64,000 bases of DNA from assembly GCF_040112705.1 (NCBI RefSeq), contig NZ_CP157804.1, positions 2,102,001 through 2,166,000 of the forward strand. Direction: 5' to 3'. The stretch comes from Flagellimonas sp. MMG031. GTDB lineage: Bacteria; Bacteroidota; Bacteroidia; Flavobacteriales; Flavobacteriaceae. Below are positions 27,406 through 35,418 of this stretch, piece by piece. The stretch's first letter is position 1. The number at the start of each line of letters is the position of its first letter. Below the pieces are notes generated by a model. That model worked only from the letters and a program-made list of their open reading frames with translations. It did not search any database and had not been told where the DNA came from. A program made the translations under genes and the position numbers.

Positions 27406-28182
27406 ATGTATATTTCCATGCGCCAAAATATCAAATGGGTGTGTTATTTAGTAATTTCATGCCTAATTTTTTCTTGCACATCTTCAAAAGATGTAGTCTA
27501 TTTTCAAGATGCCAGTCAATTCGAAACTTTAGTGGACGACAATACCTTTACAACAAAGTTTAAAGTGGATGATTTGGTCAGTATAAATGTGTCCACTTTG
27601 GATCCCGAAGCTAGTGCACCTTTTAACCTTTTTAGAGGAGCAGAGGAGGGGGGAATTCGTCCGGAACAAGTAAATTACTTGGTGGACAAGAACGGTGAGA
27701 TAGATTTTCCGGTTATAGGAAAAGTTAAGATTGAAGGACTTTCCCCAAGTGAAACTAGAGAGTTATTAAGAGAAAAACTCAAGGACTACTTAAAAGACCC
27801 TATAATCAACATAAGAATTAGGAATTTTACGGTAACGGTTCTGGGATCAGTCAACAGACCAGGGACTTATCCGATCAACGGCGAGCAAATTTCTATAATG
27901 GAAGCTTTGGGCTATGCTGGCGATATCAATATAAAGGGTAGGCGAGACAATGTGATGGTTATTAGGGACTTCGACGGTACCAAAGTGTACAATCGTATAA
28001 ACCTTAACAGCAAGGACGCACTTAAATCCCCGGTTTATTACCTTACCCAAAATGATGTTGTCTATGTGGAGCCCAACAAATCTGGGAAAACCCAATCCAG
28101 TTTGGACCAAAGAGCAACGATTGCCATTTCTATAATTTCAACCTTGATTACTTCTACAGTAATTCTATTGACAAGAAATTAA
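27406..28182 (+). CDS. wza: Wza-like outer-membrane polysaccharide export lipoprotein
   Basis: 258 residues. A lipoprotein signal with LIFSC lipobox (Cys24 from this start, or Cys20 if the ATG at 27418 is used) is followed by the polysaccharide-export domain (DLVSINVSTLDPEA, YLVDKNGEIDFPVIGKVKIEGLS) and one SLBB domain (VTVLGSVNRPGTYPI ... MEALGYAGDI). The C-terminus has a hydrophobic helix (ATIAISIISTLITSTVILL) instead of the amphipathic helix of E. coli Wza, as in other Bacteroidetes. It forms the outer-membrane channel together with Wzc. It starts 3 nt after the dehydratase, 43 nt before wzc. Confidence 0.92.
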   Translation: MYISMRQNIKWVCYLVISCLIFSCTSSKDVVYFQDASQFETLVDDNTFTTKFKVDDLVSINVSTLDPEASAPFNLFRGAEEGGIRPEQVNYLVDKNGEIDFPVIGKVKIEGLSPSETRELLREKLKDYLKDPIINIRIRNFTVTVLGSVNRPGTYPINGEQISIMEALGYAGDINIKGRRDNVMVIRDFDGTKVYNRINLNSKDALKSPVYYLTQNDVVYVEPNKSGKTQSSLDQRATIAISIISTLITSTVILLTRN

Positions 28183-28225
28183 TTTTAACCTACTATTATC
28201 TTTCAATAAATATTCCCCAAATAAA

Positions 28226-30592
28226 ATGAACAACTCGGATTTGGATTTAAAAGGTATCGTAAAATCTTACACAAAACATTGGAAATGGTTTGCTCTAAGT
28301 GTTTTTGTATTCATTGCTTTAGCCATACTTTACTTAAGATATGCGATACCGGAATATAGTGCAACAGCAAAAATCCAAATACTCGAAGAATCCAGCGGTG
28401 GTTCGGAATTGAGTGTTTTGGAAGATTTGAATTTGTTTTCTTCGGGCAAAACAAAAATGGAAGATGAAATAGAATTGATCAATGCTAGGGACAACTTTAT
28501 ACGAATTGTCAAAAATCTGGATTTGAATGTTAGATTTTTTTTACAAGGAAATATAAAGGACGCCGAATTATACAGTCAAAAATCAAAACCATTTTCAGTA
28601 AACTTTTTGGCAAACGATTCCATTATAAGTAGTTCCAAAGCTATATTTTTTGTAAAGGTTTATTCGGATACATCATTTGGAATCAGAGAAAAAGAGGACA
28701 ATCCCGAAAGAAAAGTTGAATTTGGTGAAAAATTCAAAACTGAAATTGGCGATATCATCCTTACACCAAATACAAATCTTGAAAATTATAAAAATCGGAA
28801 CATTAGGGTGACTGTTAGCCCTGTTGATGCTGTTGCCGATTATTATCGTAAAAAAACAAGTGTTCGAGCCAACGACACTAAATTTTCCAATATTATTAAT
28901 TTAACCTTGAATGATCGTATTCAACAAAGGGCAATAGACATTATTAACTCTTTGATCAACATAAACAATGCCAATGCAGTAAGGGACAAAAAGGAGATTG
29001 CAGACAGGACAACAAAATTCATAAATGATAGGATAGCTGAAATCTACACTAACCTTTCAAGTGTTGATGAAACTGCCGAAAACTATAAAGCAAGCAGGGG
29101 AATAGCAGACTTAGGTTCACAATCGAGTGTGAATTTTGATATGAGCGCTGCTGGTGAACAGCAATTGCAGGAGGCAAATATTCAGTTGAATATAGCAAGC
29201 TCTATGAAAGATTTGATAAGTGATCAAGAAGGCTATGACATCATTCCTACCAATGTGGGATTAAATGATCCCAGTATATCCAATACGGCTCAGCGATACA
29301 ATGAGCTTGTTGCTCAACGGAATCGTCTTTTGGAAAGTTCTAACGAAAAAAACCCGGTCATAGTTAAATTGGACCAACAGTTAGAATCCTTAAGAAAAGG
29401 AATGCAGTCCAGTTTGAATAATGTGACTAACAACCTTAATTTGCAAGTGAACAGTTTGAGTAAGCAACTTTCTCAGATAAATTCTAGGATATATGCCGCT
29501 CCTGGAAATGAACGAGCACTAAGGGACATATCCAGAAAACAACAGACCACGGAATCATTATATCTGTATTTGTTACAAAAAAGAGAAGAGTCTCAAATAA
29601 CTTTTGCATCTGCATCGCCAAAATCTAAAATTGTGGACGAAGCGTATGGTTCCAATAGACCCGTATCACCCAAAACAAATGCGATTTATCTTACCGCTTT
29701 TATTCTTGGATTGTTATTGCCTTTTTCCATTATATATACAAAACAACTGATGGACGACAAAGTCCATAACAAATTGGACTTGGAAAAGATTGCTGAGGGA
29801 ATCCCAGTAATTGTCGAAGTTCCAAAATTGGGCAAAAAGGATGATAAATTGGTCAAAAAAGAAGATAGGTCTGTGTTGGCAGAATCCCTCCGAATATTGA
29901 GGACCAACCTTAACTATATTCAAAGATCTAATAAGGCCATTCCTAACAACATTATATTTATCACTTCCAGTGTGCCTGGGGAAGGAAAAACCTTTATATC
30001 TTCCAACCTAGCTGCCATATACGCTAATACTGGAAAAAAAGTATTGCTGATAGGAGCGGATATCAGGAATCCAAAGCTTTATGATTTCTTCACGAGTGAT
30101 GATGTTGTTCCCGGCAACAAAGCGAAGCCTAGACGCAGTACCAAAGATGGTTTAACAGAATACCTTGTGAATACAAGTTTAGAGGTGAAAGATATTACCA
30201 TTCCCTCCAAAGTAAATGAAAATTCTATTGATATTATCTTCTCTGGAAAAATACCACCCAATCCTACAGAGTTATTAATGAAGGATAGAATGGCGGAACT
30301 GTTTAAAAAAGTATCCGAACTTTACGATTATGTCATCGTGGATACAGCGCCGTTGATGGTGGTAACCGATACATTGTTAATTAGCGAATATGCCAGTCAG
30401 ATTCTTTATGTGGTTAAGGCCGGAGGAACAGAGAAAAAGGTATTGAACTTTCCTGTAAAGCTTAAGGCTGAGGGTAAACTCAAAGGTTTGTCCTTTGTGG
30501 TCAACAATGTAAAAAAGGCTAACCTTGGTTATGGTGGTAAGTACGGTTACGGTTATGGAAAAACCGTTAAAAAATGGTGGAAATTCACTTAA
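28226..30592 (+). CDS. wzc: Wzc-like polysaccharide co-polymerase and BY-type tyrosine kinase
   Basis: 788 residues. A Wzz domain with two membrane helices (about 19-40 and 487-508) brackets a long periplasmic coiled-coil region; a GNVR-like stretch RALRDISRKQQTTESLY precedes the second helix. The cytoplasmic kinase has Walker A SSVPGEGKTFISSN, Walker A' VLLIGADIRNPKLY and Walker B YVIVDTAPLMVVTD. The C-terminal tail YGGKYGYGYGK carries four tyrosines, the likely autophosphorylation cluster, fewer than in enterobacterial Wzc. It controls chain length and export. Its stop (30590-30592) directly abuts the stop of the convergent phosphatase gene. Confidence 0.95.
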   Translation: MNNSDLDLKGIVKSYTKHWKWFALSVFVFIALAILYLRYAIPEYSATAKIQILEESSGGSELSVLEDLNLFSSGKTKMEDEIELINARDNFIRIVKNLDLNVRFFLQGNIKDAELYSQKSKPFSVNFLANDSIISSSKAIFFVKVYSDTSFGIREKEDNPERKVEFGEKFKTEIGDIILTPNTNLENYKNRNIRVTVSPVDAVADYYRKKTSVRANDTKFSNIINLTLNDRIQQRAIDIINSLININNANAVRDKKEIADRTTKFINDRIAEIYTNLSSVDETAENYKASRGIADLGSQSSVNFDMSAAGEQQLQEANIQLNIASSMKDLISDQEGYDIIPTNVGLNDPSISNTAQRYNELVAQRNRLLESSNEKNPVIVKLDQQLESLRKGMQSSLNNVTNNLNLQVNSLSKQLSQINSRIYAAPGNERALRDISRKQQTTESLYLYLLQKREESQITFASASPKSKIVDEAYGSNRPVSPKTNAIYLTAFILGLLLPFSIIYTKQLMDDKVHNKLDLEKIAEGIPVIVEVPKLGKKDDKLVKKEDRSVLAESLRILRTNLNYIQRSNKAIPNNIIFITSSVPGEGKTFISSNLAAIYANTGKKVLLIGADIRNPKLYDFFTSDDVVPGNKAKPRRSTKDGLTEYLVNTSLEVKDITIPSKVNENSIDIIFSGKIPPNPTELLMKDRMAELFKKVSELYDYVIVDTAPLMVVTDTLLISEYASQILYVVKAGGTEKKVLNFPVKLKAEGKLKGLSFVVNNVKKANLGYGGKYGYGYGKTVKKWWKFT

Positions 30593-31336
30593 TCAATAAA
30601 AAGTTCGAATTGTATTTTCAATAATAGGTAGTAATCGATTCAAAGTTTTTTTTGATAGCTTTACCTCTTTTAACCAACCTAGCTGTCCTATGTTATGGAC
30701 ATCGGTGCCAACAAAATCTATTAAACCGTCTTCTAATAATCTTTTGGCAATCTTATTCACTTCTGAACCATAGGGTTCTGAACTTAGGGAAAGTAAGTTA
30801 AGTTGGAATAAAATACCGCTTGATTTCATGGAAAGGTACTTGCCATACTTTCCATGGTAGTACATGTATCTTTCCGGATGGGCTAAAATTGGATAATATT
30901 TGTGTTTAGCAATTTGCTCTACAGCGGTATCAAAATTAAATGAGGGCTGTAAATAGGACATTTCAATAAGCAGATGGTCTTTCCCCATTGGCATAATTTC
31001 CTTTTCTTCCAAAATATGCTCAAAATTATCATCGATCATATGCTCTGCTGCATAGTCAAGATTAATCTTCAGTTCCTTTTCTTTGTCTAAGGCCGATTGA
31101 AGTTTTTCGTTTGCTTTTAAAATAGATGCTGGATTATTGTCATAATGATTATGTATGATATGGGGAGTGCAAATAAAATTTACAACCCCCATTTCAGAAA
31201 AACCTTTCAGAAGAGTTATGGAATCATCTACCGTCTTTGCACCATCATCTATACCTGGTAGGATGTGGTTGTGGATATCAACCAATCCATGCAAATAATC
31301 GGCTAAATAGAGTTTCCTTTGGAAAAAAGTTATCAT
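30593..31336 (-). CDS. PHP-type protein-tyrosine phosphatase, CpsB/YwqE family
   Basis: Dephosphorylates the Wzc-type kinase, allowing cycling during polymer export. About 247 residues with metal-binding motifs of the PHP fold: DIHNHILPGIDDGAKT near the N-terminus, CTPHIIHN, LIEMSY, ILAHPERYMYY and FVGTDVHN. I placed the start at the ATG of MITFFQRKLYLADYL (31336), because the decayed copy near 33.8 kb aligns from that Met; an ATG two codons upstream (31342) is possible. It is encoded opposite to wzc with zero bases between the two stops. Confidence 0.92.
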   Translation of the reverse strand: MITFFQRKLYLADYLHGLVDIHNHILPGIDDGAKTVDDSITLLKGFSEMGVVNFICTPHIIHNHYDNNPASILKANEKLQSALDKEKELKINLDYAAEHMIDDNFEHILEEKEIMPMGKDHLLIEMSYLQPSFNFDTAVEQIAKHKYYPILAHPERYMYYHGKYGKYLSMKSSGILFQLNLLSLSSEPYGSEVNKIAKRLLEDGLIDFVGTDVHNIGQLGWLKEVKLSKKTLNRLLPIIENTIRTFY

Positions 31337-31392
31337 ATGCAAAATTGGACTCCCAAAGGTAAGTTATAATGTCCTTTATCCATAAAAGCGGG

Positions 31393-31416
31393 TGCAGTTT
31401 CTGTTTCTGAACTGCA
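31393..31416. other. 7-bp hairpin between phosphatase and fibre-like gene
   Basis: TGCAGTT (31393-31399) and AACTGCA (31410-31416) form a perfect 7-bp stem. On the minus strand a TTTT occurs several bases beyond the stem, so it could be a weak terminator of the fibre-like gene at 31456; the T tract is not adjacent. Confidence 0.3.
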
Positions 31417-31455
31417 AAATAGACAAGAAGGGAGGAACCTTTTTATTGACAACAA

Positions 31456-32712
31456 CTAATAGCTGCTTTTTTCTAATTTTACCAACCTTTTTTCAAGGGA
31501 CTCAATGATGCTGTTCTCGGCTTTCAACTTTTTACCTAACATCTGTTTTAGACTGTCAATTTCTTTTTGTTGCTTTATGGAGTACAGGGTAAGTTCTTCT
31601 ATCTTCCGCAATAATGTTGCATCCATTTCACCGAGATTTATTCCTTTTGTTTTTACCTCTTTAGCACTTGGAACGTTTGGTAAATGATGGTTTTTCTGAA
31701 TGTAGGCCTCAACTTCTTTTAAGCTTACAAGGCTAAACTCTTTTTTAAAAACAAAATCAGGCCAGTTCCCCTGTAATTCAACTTTAATGGACTCTGCAAC
31801 CATACTTCCTCCGACCGCAAGCATGTAGCCCTGTGTGTTTACAGTTCCTATACCAATGTTCCCATTAGAGTAGAAAAGGTCATTTCCCGAAATGCTCCAA
31901 GGTGATGGCCCAATTTCCGTTCCATCTATAAAGATGTTCGAAGCGTTAAAAGACCCATTTACGTCCAATAGGTATTCAGGGGAGCTGGTTCCCACCCCAA
32001 TGTTACCGGCGGAGTAAGAGATGTTGTTCCCGGATAGGGTCCAAGGGGAAGAGGAATTTTCCAAAGGGGTTCCATTTATCAATATGTTCGTAGCATTCAA
32101 TGTGCCAGCTACGTCCAGTTCAAAATTAGGGCTGTTGGTCCCGATTCCTACGTTCCCATTGGAGTAGGAAAGGTCATTTCCCGAAATGCTCCAAGGGGAT
32201 GGCCCAATTTCCGTTCCATTTATAAAGATGTTCGAAGCGTTAAAGGCCCCATTTACGTCCAATAGGTATCCAGGGGAGCTGGTTCCCACGCCGATGTTAC
32301 CGGCGGAGTAAGAGATGTTGTTCCCGGATAGGGTCCAAGGGGAAGAGGAATTTTCCAAAGGGGTTCCATTTATCAATATGTTCGTAGCATTCAATGTGCC
32401 AGCTACGTCCAGTTCAAAATTAGGGCTGTTGGTCCCGATTCCTACGTTCCCACCCGTATAAAAAACGTTGTTTCCGTTTAGATTCCAAGGCGAACTTTCT
32501 ATCTGAAGTCCATTTACCAATAGTTCATTCACGTTGAGTTGGCCTACAAGAATTTCTGAAGCGGTTAACGCTCCATTAACGTCCAAAGCAAAGTTTGGGT
32601 TCGGGTTTAAAGTGCCTATACCGACACTACCGGAAGCAGGAAAGGAATTTTGGCCAAAAATATTGAAACAGGAAAGGCAAAAAACAAAAAATAGTAGGGT
32701 TAACTTGTACAT
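31456..32712 (-). CDS. Secreted repeat-rich fibre/adhesin-like protein
   Basis: 418 residues with a signal peptide (cleavage near NIFGQ). The body is built of six GxVGIGTxxP-type units, each followed by a LDVxGxLxAxxI strand set and a SPWxxxGN segment. This motif is common in Bacteroidetes proteins annotated as tail-fibre-like and suggests a trimeric beta-rich stalk. The C-terminus has SLVSLKEVEAYIQKNHHLPNVPSAKEV followed by a coiled coil (about 370-415, KQQKEIDSLKQML ... LEKRLVKLEK), but no S74-type self-cleaving chaperone is evident. A 98-residue block is duplicated almost exactly. Surface attachment or matrix function is inferred only. Confidence 0.75.
   Translation of the reverse strand: MYKLTLLFFVFCLSCFNIFGQNSFPASGSVGIGTLNPNPNFALDVNGALTASEILVGQLNVNELLVNGLQIESSPWNLNGNNVFYTGGNVGIGTNSPNFELDVAGTLNATNILINGTPLENSSSPWTLSGNNISYSAGNIGVGTSSPGYLLDVNGAFNASNIFINGTEIGPSPWSISGNDLSYSNGNVGIGTNSPNFELDVAGTLNATNILINGTPLENSSSPWTLSGNNISYSAGNIGVGTSSPEYLLDVNGSFNASNIFIDGTEIGPSPWSISGNDLFYSNGNIGIGTVNTQGYMLAVGGSMVAESIKVELQGNWPDFVFKKEFSLVSLKEVEAYIQKNHHLPNVPSAKEVKTKGINLGEMDATLLRKIEELTLYSIKQQKEIDSLKQMLGKKLKAENSIIESLEKRLVKLEKSSY
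31858..32445 (-). repeat. Two-copy 294-bp tandem repeat inside the fibre-like gene
   Basis: Copy A 31858-32151 and copy B 32152-32445 differ at only a few positions (for example TCTATAAAG/TTTATAAAG and TATTCAGG/TATCCAGG). 294 is divisible by 3, so copy number changes add or remove 98 residues without breaking the frame. Each copy contains two half-units of about 49 residues that are much more diverged, implying an old half-repeat and a recent whole-unit duplication. Confidence 0.9.
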
Positions 32713-32755
32713 GTCTGAAAAATAGATGTTTAGAATGTATTGGAATTATTTTTTT

Positions 32756-33532
32756 TTATTCATAAACCCTTAATTCAAACGATAGGTTATCAAAATTATC
32801 TGCAAAAGCATTTATCCCATTCTGAAGCTCCAATCTAATTTGAGTAGAATTTATTAACTCCCCTCTAACAGCCGTATGTGAGATCGGGGTACTAAAAAAT
32901 ATTACGGTTTTACTAATATCAATTGGAATATCGAGAGTACCAACATAGATGCCTTGAGATTGTCTGGCCCAGGTAAGAGTCAACCCCAAGCTATTTTCCA
33001 GAACTTCTTCAATAGGGTCTTCTGTCCCCACTTGACGCAAGATAGAAGTATAACTTTGATAGTTGAAGTCATCGGCATCCCCGTTACAAAGATACTCTGA
33101 GGTGGATATCTCACTGGCATCCAAAAGGCCATTGGCATTACTGTCCAGCCCAACCTCAAGTCTATATCCTCCATTTACGCAATTATCACCTGGCTGTTCA
33201 ATCATAGTGCTAATTAAACTTGTTAAACCATCTGCAGGGTCAATATTGCAAAGATATTCGGTGGATGAAATTTCATTAGTATCCAAAACCCCATTATTAT
33301 TGGAATCCAGTCCAAAATTTAATTGGTAACCTCCGTTAGGACAGTTGGGTCCTGGTTGTTCTATGGCAGTGTTAATTAAACTGTTTAGGCCATTGGACCC
33401 ATCAACACCATCCACGCCATCTATCCCGTCCATTCCATCCAATCCATTGGTGCCGTCTTCAACACTACAGGCAACAAGTGACAAAAGGAAAAATACCAGC
33501 ATACTGATTTTAAGTGACAAGATTTTTTTCAT
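32756..33532 (-). CDS. Lipoprotein with a collagen-like stretch and two calcium-loop repeats
   Basis: 258 residues. A lipoprotein signal with LVAC lipobox (Cys22) is followed by acidic residues and a short Gly-x-x run (NGLDGMDGIDGVDGVDGSNG). Then come two similar repeats of about 47 residues, each with an IEQPGxNCxNGGYxLxxGLDSN core, an EF-hand/dockerin-like 12-residue loop (DSNNNGVLDTNE and DSNANGLLDASE) and an EYLCN end; the paired Cys probably form a disulphide. The C-terminal 100 residues form a beta-rich domain of unknown type. The repeats resemble a DUF7151-like module (not verified). It lies in the same direction as the fibre-like gene, 43 nt upstream, so the two may be co-expressed surface proteins. 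Confidence 0.7.
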   Translation of the reverse strand: MKKILSLKISMLVFFLLSLVACSVEDGTNGLDGMDGIDGVDGVDGSNGLNSLINTAIEQPGPNCPNGGYQLNFGLDSNNNGVLDTNEISSTEYLCNIDPADGLTSLISTMIEQPGDNCVNGGYRLEVGLDSNANGLLDASEISTSEYLCNGDADDFNYQSYTSILRQVGTEDPIEEVLENSLGLTLTWARQSQGIYVGTLDIPIDISKTVIFFSTPISHTAVRGELINSTQIRLELQNGINAFADNFDNLSFELRVYE

Positions 33533-33749
33533 CGGGGTTATATTAAAGCATTAATAGTACAAATATAAATGAATGCAAGAATCGTAAATAATCTCAAAGG
33601 ATAGGATGCTAAAAAAATCGGATGAATAGCACAAGTCATTAATTTATCTTAAAGATGTTGTATATGTATTGAAAGAAGATATGATTTTTTTAAAACCTTT
33701 GCGGTTGGAGTGGTATTTAAGGGGGAATCTATTGATGGTCCCAACAAAA

Positions 33750-33860
33750 TCCCACCGTTTTCGCCCCATCGTCGATTCCGGGCAAAATATGGTTGTGGAT
33801 ATCCACCAATCCGTGCAGATGATCCACGAGGAATTCCTTTTTCTGAAAAATATGGAACAT
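33750..33860 (-). pseudogene. N-terminal fragment of a second CpsB/YwqE-type phosphatase gene
   Basis: The minus-strand frame from ATG 33860 reads MFHIFQKKEFLVDHL, then HGLVDIHNHILPGIDDGAKTV, which matches the first 36 residues of the intact phosphatase at 31 kb (MITFFQRKLYLADYL...) almost residue for residue. After GAKTV the match stops abruptly and the frame ends within seven codons. Similarity also extends about 25 nt upstream of the ATG (ATTTTrCAyATG preceded by a GAnGTCCAA-like stretch). Third-codon positions differ a lot, so it is an old paralogue or a displaced earlier allele, not a fresh duplication. It retains the first PHP metal-binding His pair but cannot be functional. Confidence 0.8.
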
Positions 33861-33950
33861 GTGTAAAATTTGGACTTCAAAGATAAGGGATATGCAGACT
33901 TGGGCAACCCTATCCAAACCAAATTGGACCATTTAGCTTTCATAAACCAA

Positions 33951-33977
33951 AAAACCGCCCTTTGGGAGGTCGGTTTT
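33951..33977. other. Inverted repeat, possible relic terminator
   Basis: AAAACCG (33951-33957) and CGGTTTT (33971-33977) pair perfectly, with an inner CCC-TTT-GGG that can pair further. On the minus strand the right arm runs into TTTTTT. No intact gene immediately upstream needs it on either strand, so it may be left over from lost genes. Confidence 0.4.
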
Positions 33978-34066
33978 ATGGATTCACTACTTCTATATGT
34001 TTTAACTAAACTCATGTCTAAGATAAGGTTTCGTTGTACACAGCGCGACTAATAAAAGATCAAAAA

Positions 34067-34121
34067 GGTTAATGAAAGATTAATAGGGTTAACCATTGGG
34101 TAATTAGCTGGTATATTTTTG
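34067..34121 (+). promoter_or_regulatory. Direct TTAA repeats and weak promoter before the histidine kinase
   Basis: GGTTAA (34067-34072), GATTAA (34078-34083) and GGTTAA (34087-34092) are spaced 11 and 9 bp apart, the kind of half-site arrangement bound by OmpR-family regulators, and such a regulator is encoded next door. TTG (34096-34098) and TATTTTTG (34114-34121) form a promoter-like pair, but the 15-nt spacing is shorter than usual. Confidence 0.35.
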
Positions 34122-34134
34122 TTTATTTAGCGGT

Positions 34135-35418
34135 ATGCTGACCAAGAGGAACCTCTATGTACTAGTTTTTGTGATTGCCGTTATTGGGCTACTGGTGGTG
34201 CAATACCAATATTTACGTGTGGGGCTTGGTTTGGCAAAAGCCCAATTTTCGGATAAGATTGATAAGGCCAGGGAAAACATCAACAGTGAACTATCCGAAG
34301 TCAACTCATTGACCTACACCTTGGGCAATGCCATAAGAAAGGATACCTCGGAGGTCAAGATCGGGCTCGATAGCCTCCAAAAAGCCTCCCAATATTATCT
34401 GAACGATTATATATCCTATCAATTGAATGTCTCGGGAATTGATGCTCCTTTCACCTACACTTTGTACTCTAGGGATTCCATTACCTATGTAAGCTCGGTT
34501 AAACCCCATCTCAGGGCAGAGAAAAATCTCACCTATCCCATAAAAGTACGGGGGTATTTGCCAGAACTGTTGAAAAAGGAAATTATCCTTGAAATTGGAT
34601 TTGAAGACCTGAACAATTATTTTTTGGGACAGATACGTGGATTGATTATTCCAGGGCTGTTGTTCCTGCTGATGATCATTGTCGTGGTTATCTGGGTGCT
34701 CAAATCGTTCTATTTGCAGCGAAGTATTAATACCACCACCAACGACTTTATCAATAACCTAACCCACGAATTAAAGACCCCTGTATTTTCCATTGGGCTG
34801 GCAACCAAAATACTGGAACAGGATATGCCCGAAAACAAGAGGGCAGTAGTCGAATTGATTCGAACAGAATCCGATAGGCTCAGAAAGCATATTGACAAGG
34901 TGCTGGAACTGGCCAGTATGGAATCGGGCAAAAAACTGCTGCAGTTTCAGGAAATCGATTTTAAGCCCGAACTGGAACGTATCTGTAATGGTTTTGCATT
35001 ATTGGCTGAACATGAAGGTATCGATTTTGAATTTGAATTGGAGAACGGACTCTACATCATCCGCGCGGAAAAGTTTCACTTGGAAAATGTAGTGGCCAAT
35101 TTATTGGAGAATGCAAAGAAATATTCGGATGATCCCGTTGTAAAACTTAAGGCGTACAAGCAAAAAGGAAAGCTTTTCATCAGTATAGCCGACAACGGCC
35201 AAGGGATAGCCCAAGAGGACATCAAAAAGATTTTTAGGAAATACTTTCGAATCAAAAATGGCGATGTTCACAAAGTTAAAGGCTATGGCCTGGGGCTCTA
35301 CTACGTCCAGAAAATCATTAAAATGCACCGCGGTGCCATTCAGGTGCAAAGCGAACCGGGACAAGGGACCACATTTACCCTTTCCCTAAAACTGACGAAA
35401 CATGGAGAAAAAATATAA
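34135..35418 (+). CDS. Membrane sensor histidine kinase
   Basis: 427 residues. Helix 1 (about 8-24) and helix 2 (about 165-190) flank a periplasmic sensor region of about 140 residues with no recognisable fold. The HisKA domain has NNLTHELKTPVFS with His211; the ATPase domain shows NLLENAKKYS (N box), IADNGQGIAQEDI (G1), KGYGLGLYYV (G2). It overlaps the response regulator gene by 17 nt, so the two form a pair. The signal is unknown; the following gene set (small protein, secreted protein, peptidase) gives no clear hint. This type is common in Flavobacteria and often linked to envelope stress (inference). Confidence 0.93.
   Translation: MLTKRNLYVLVFVIAVIGLLVVQYQYLRVGLGLAKAQFSDKIDKARENINSELSEVNSLTYTLGNAIRKDTSEVKIGLDSLQKASQYYLNDYISYQLNVSGIDAPFTYTLYSRDSITYVSSVKPHLRAEKNLTYPIKVRGYLPELLKKEIILEIGFEDLNNYFLGQIRGLIIPGLLFLLMIIVVVIWVLKSFYLQRSINTTTNDFINNLTHELKTPVFSIGLATKILEQDMPENKRAVVELIRTESDRLRKHIDKVLELASMESGKKLLQFQEIDFKPELERICNGFALLAEHEGIDFEFELENGLYIIRAEKFHLENVVANLLENAKKYSDDPVVKLKAYKQKGKLFISIADNGQGIAQEDIKKIFRKYFRIKNGDVHKVKGYGLGLYYVQKIIKMHRGAIQVQSEPGQGTTFTLSLKLTKHGEKI

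Larger units (their letters stand above)
33533..34134. other. 600-nt gap with a gene remnant and no intact gene
   Basis: Contains the truncated phosphatase fragment (33750-33860, minus), an inverted repeat at 33951-33977, and at the right end the promoter region of the histidine kinase with TTAA direct repeats. Other open frames here lack coding character. It looks like decayed DNA at the edge of the capsule locus. Confidence 0.6.

Noticed and set aside
33644-34015. 123-residue minus-strand frame in the remnant region
   Set aside because: Different frame from the phosphatase fragment, no domain; arises in decayed DNA.
33870-34052. 60-residue plus-strand frame
   Set aside because: Covers the inverted repeat and promoter region; no support as a gene.
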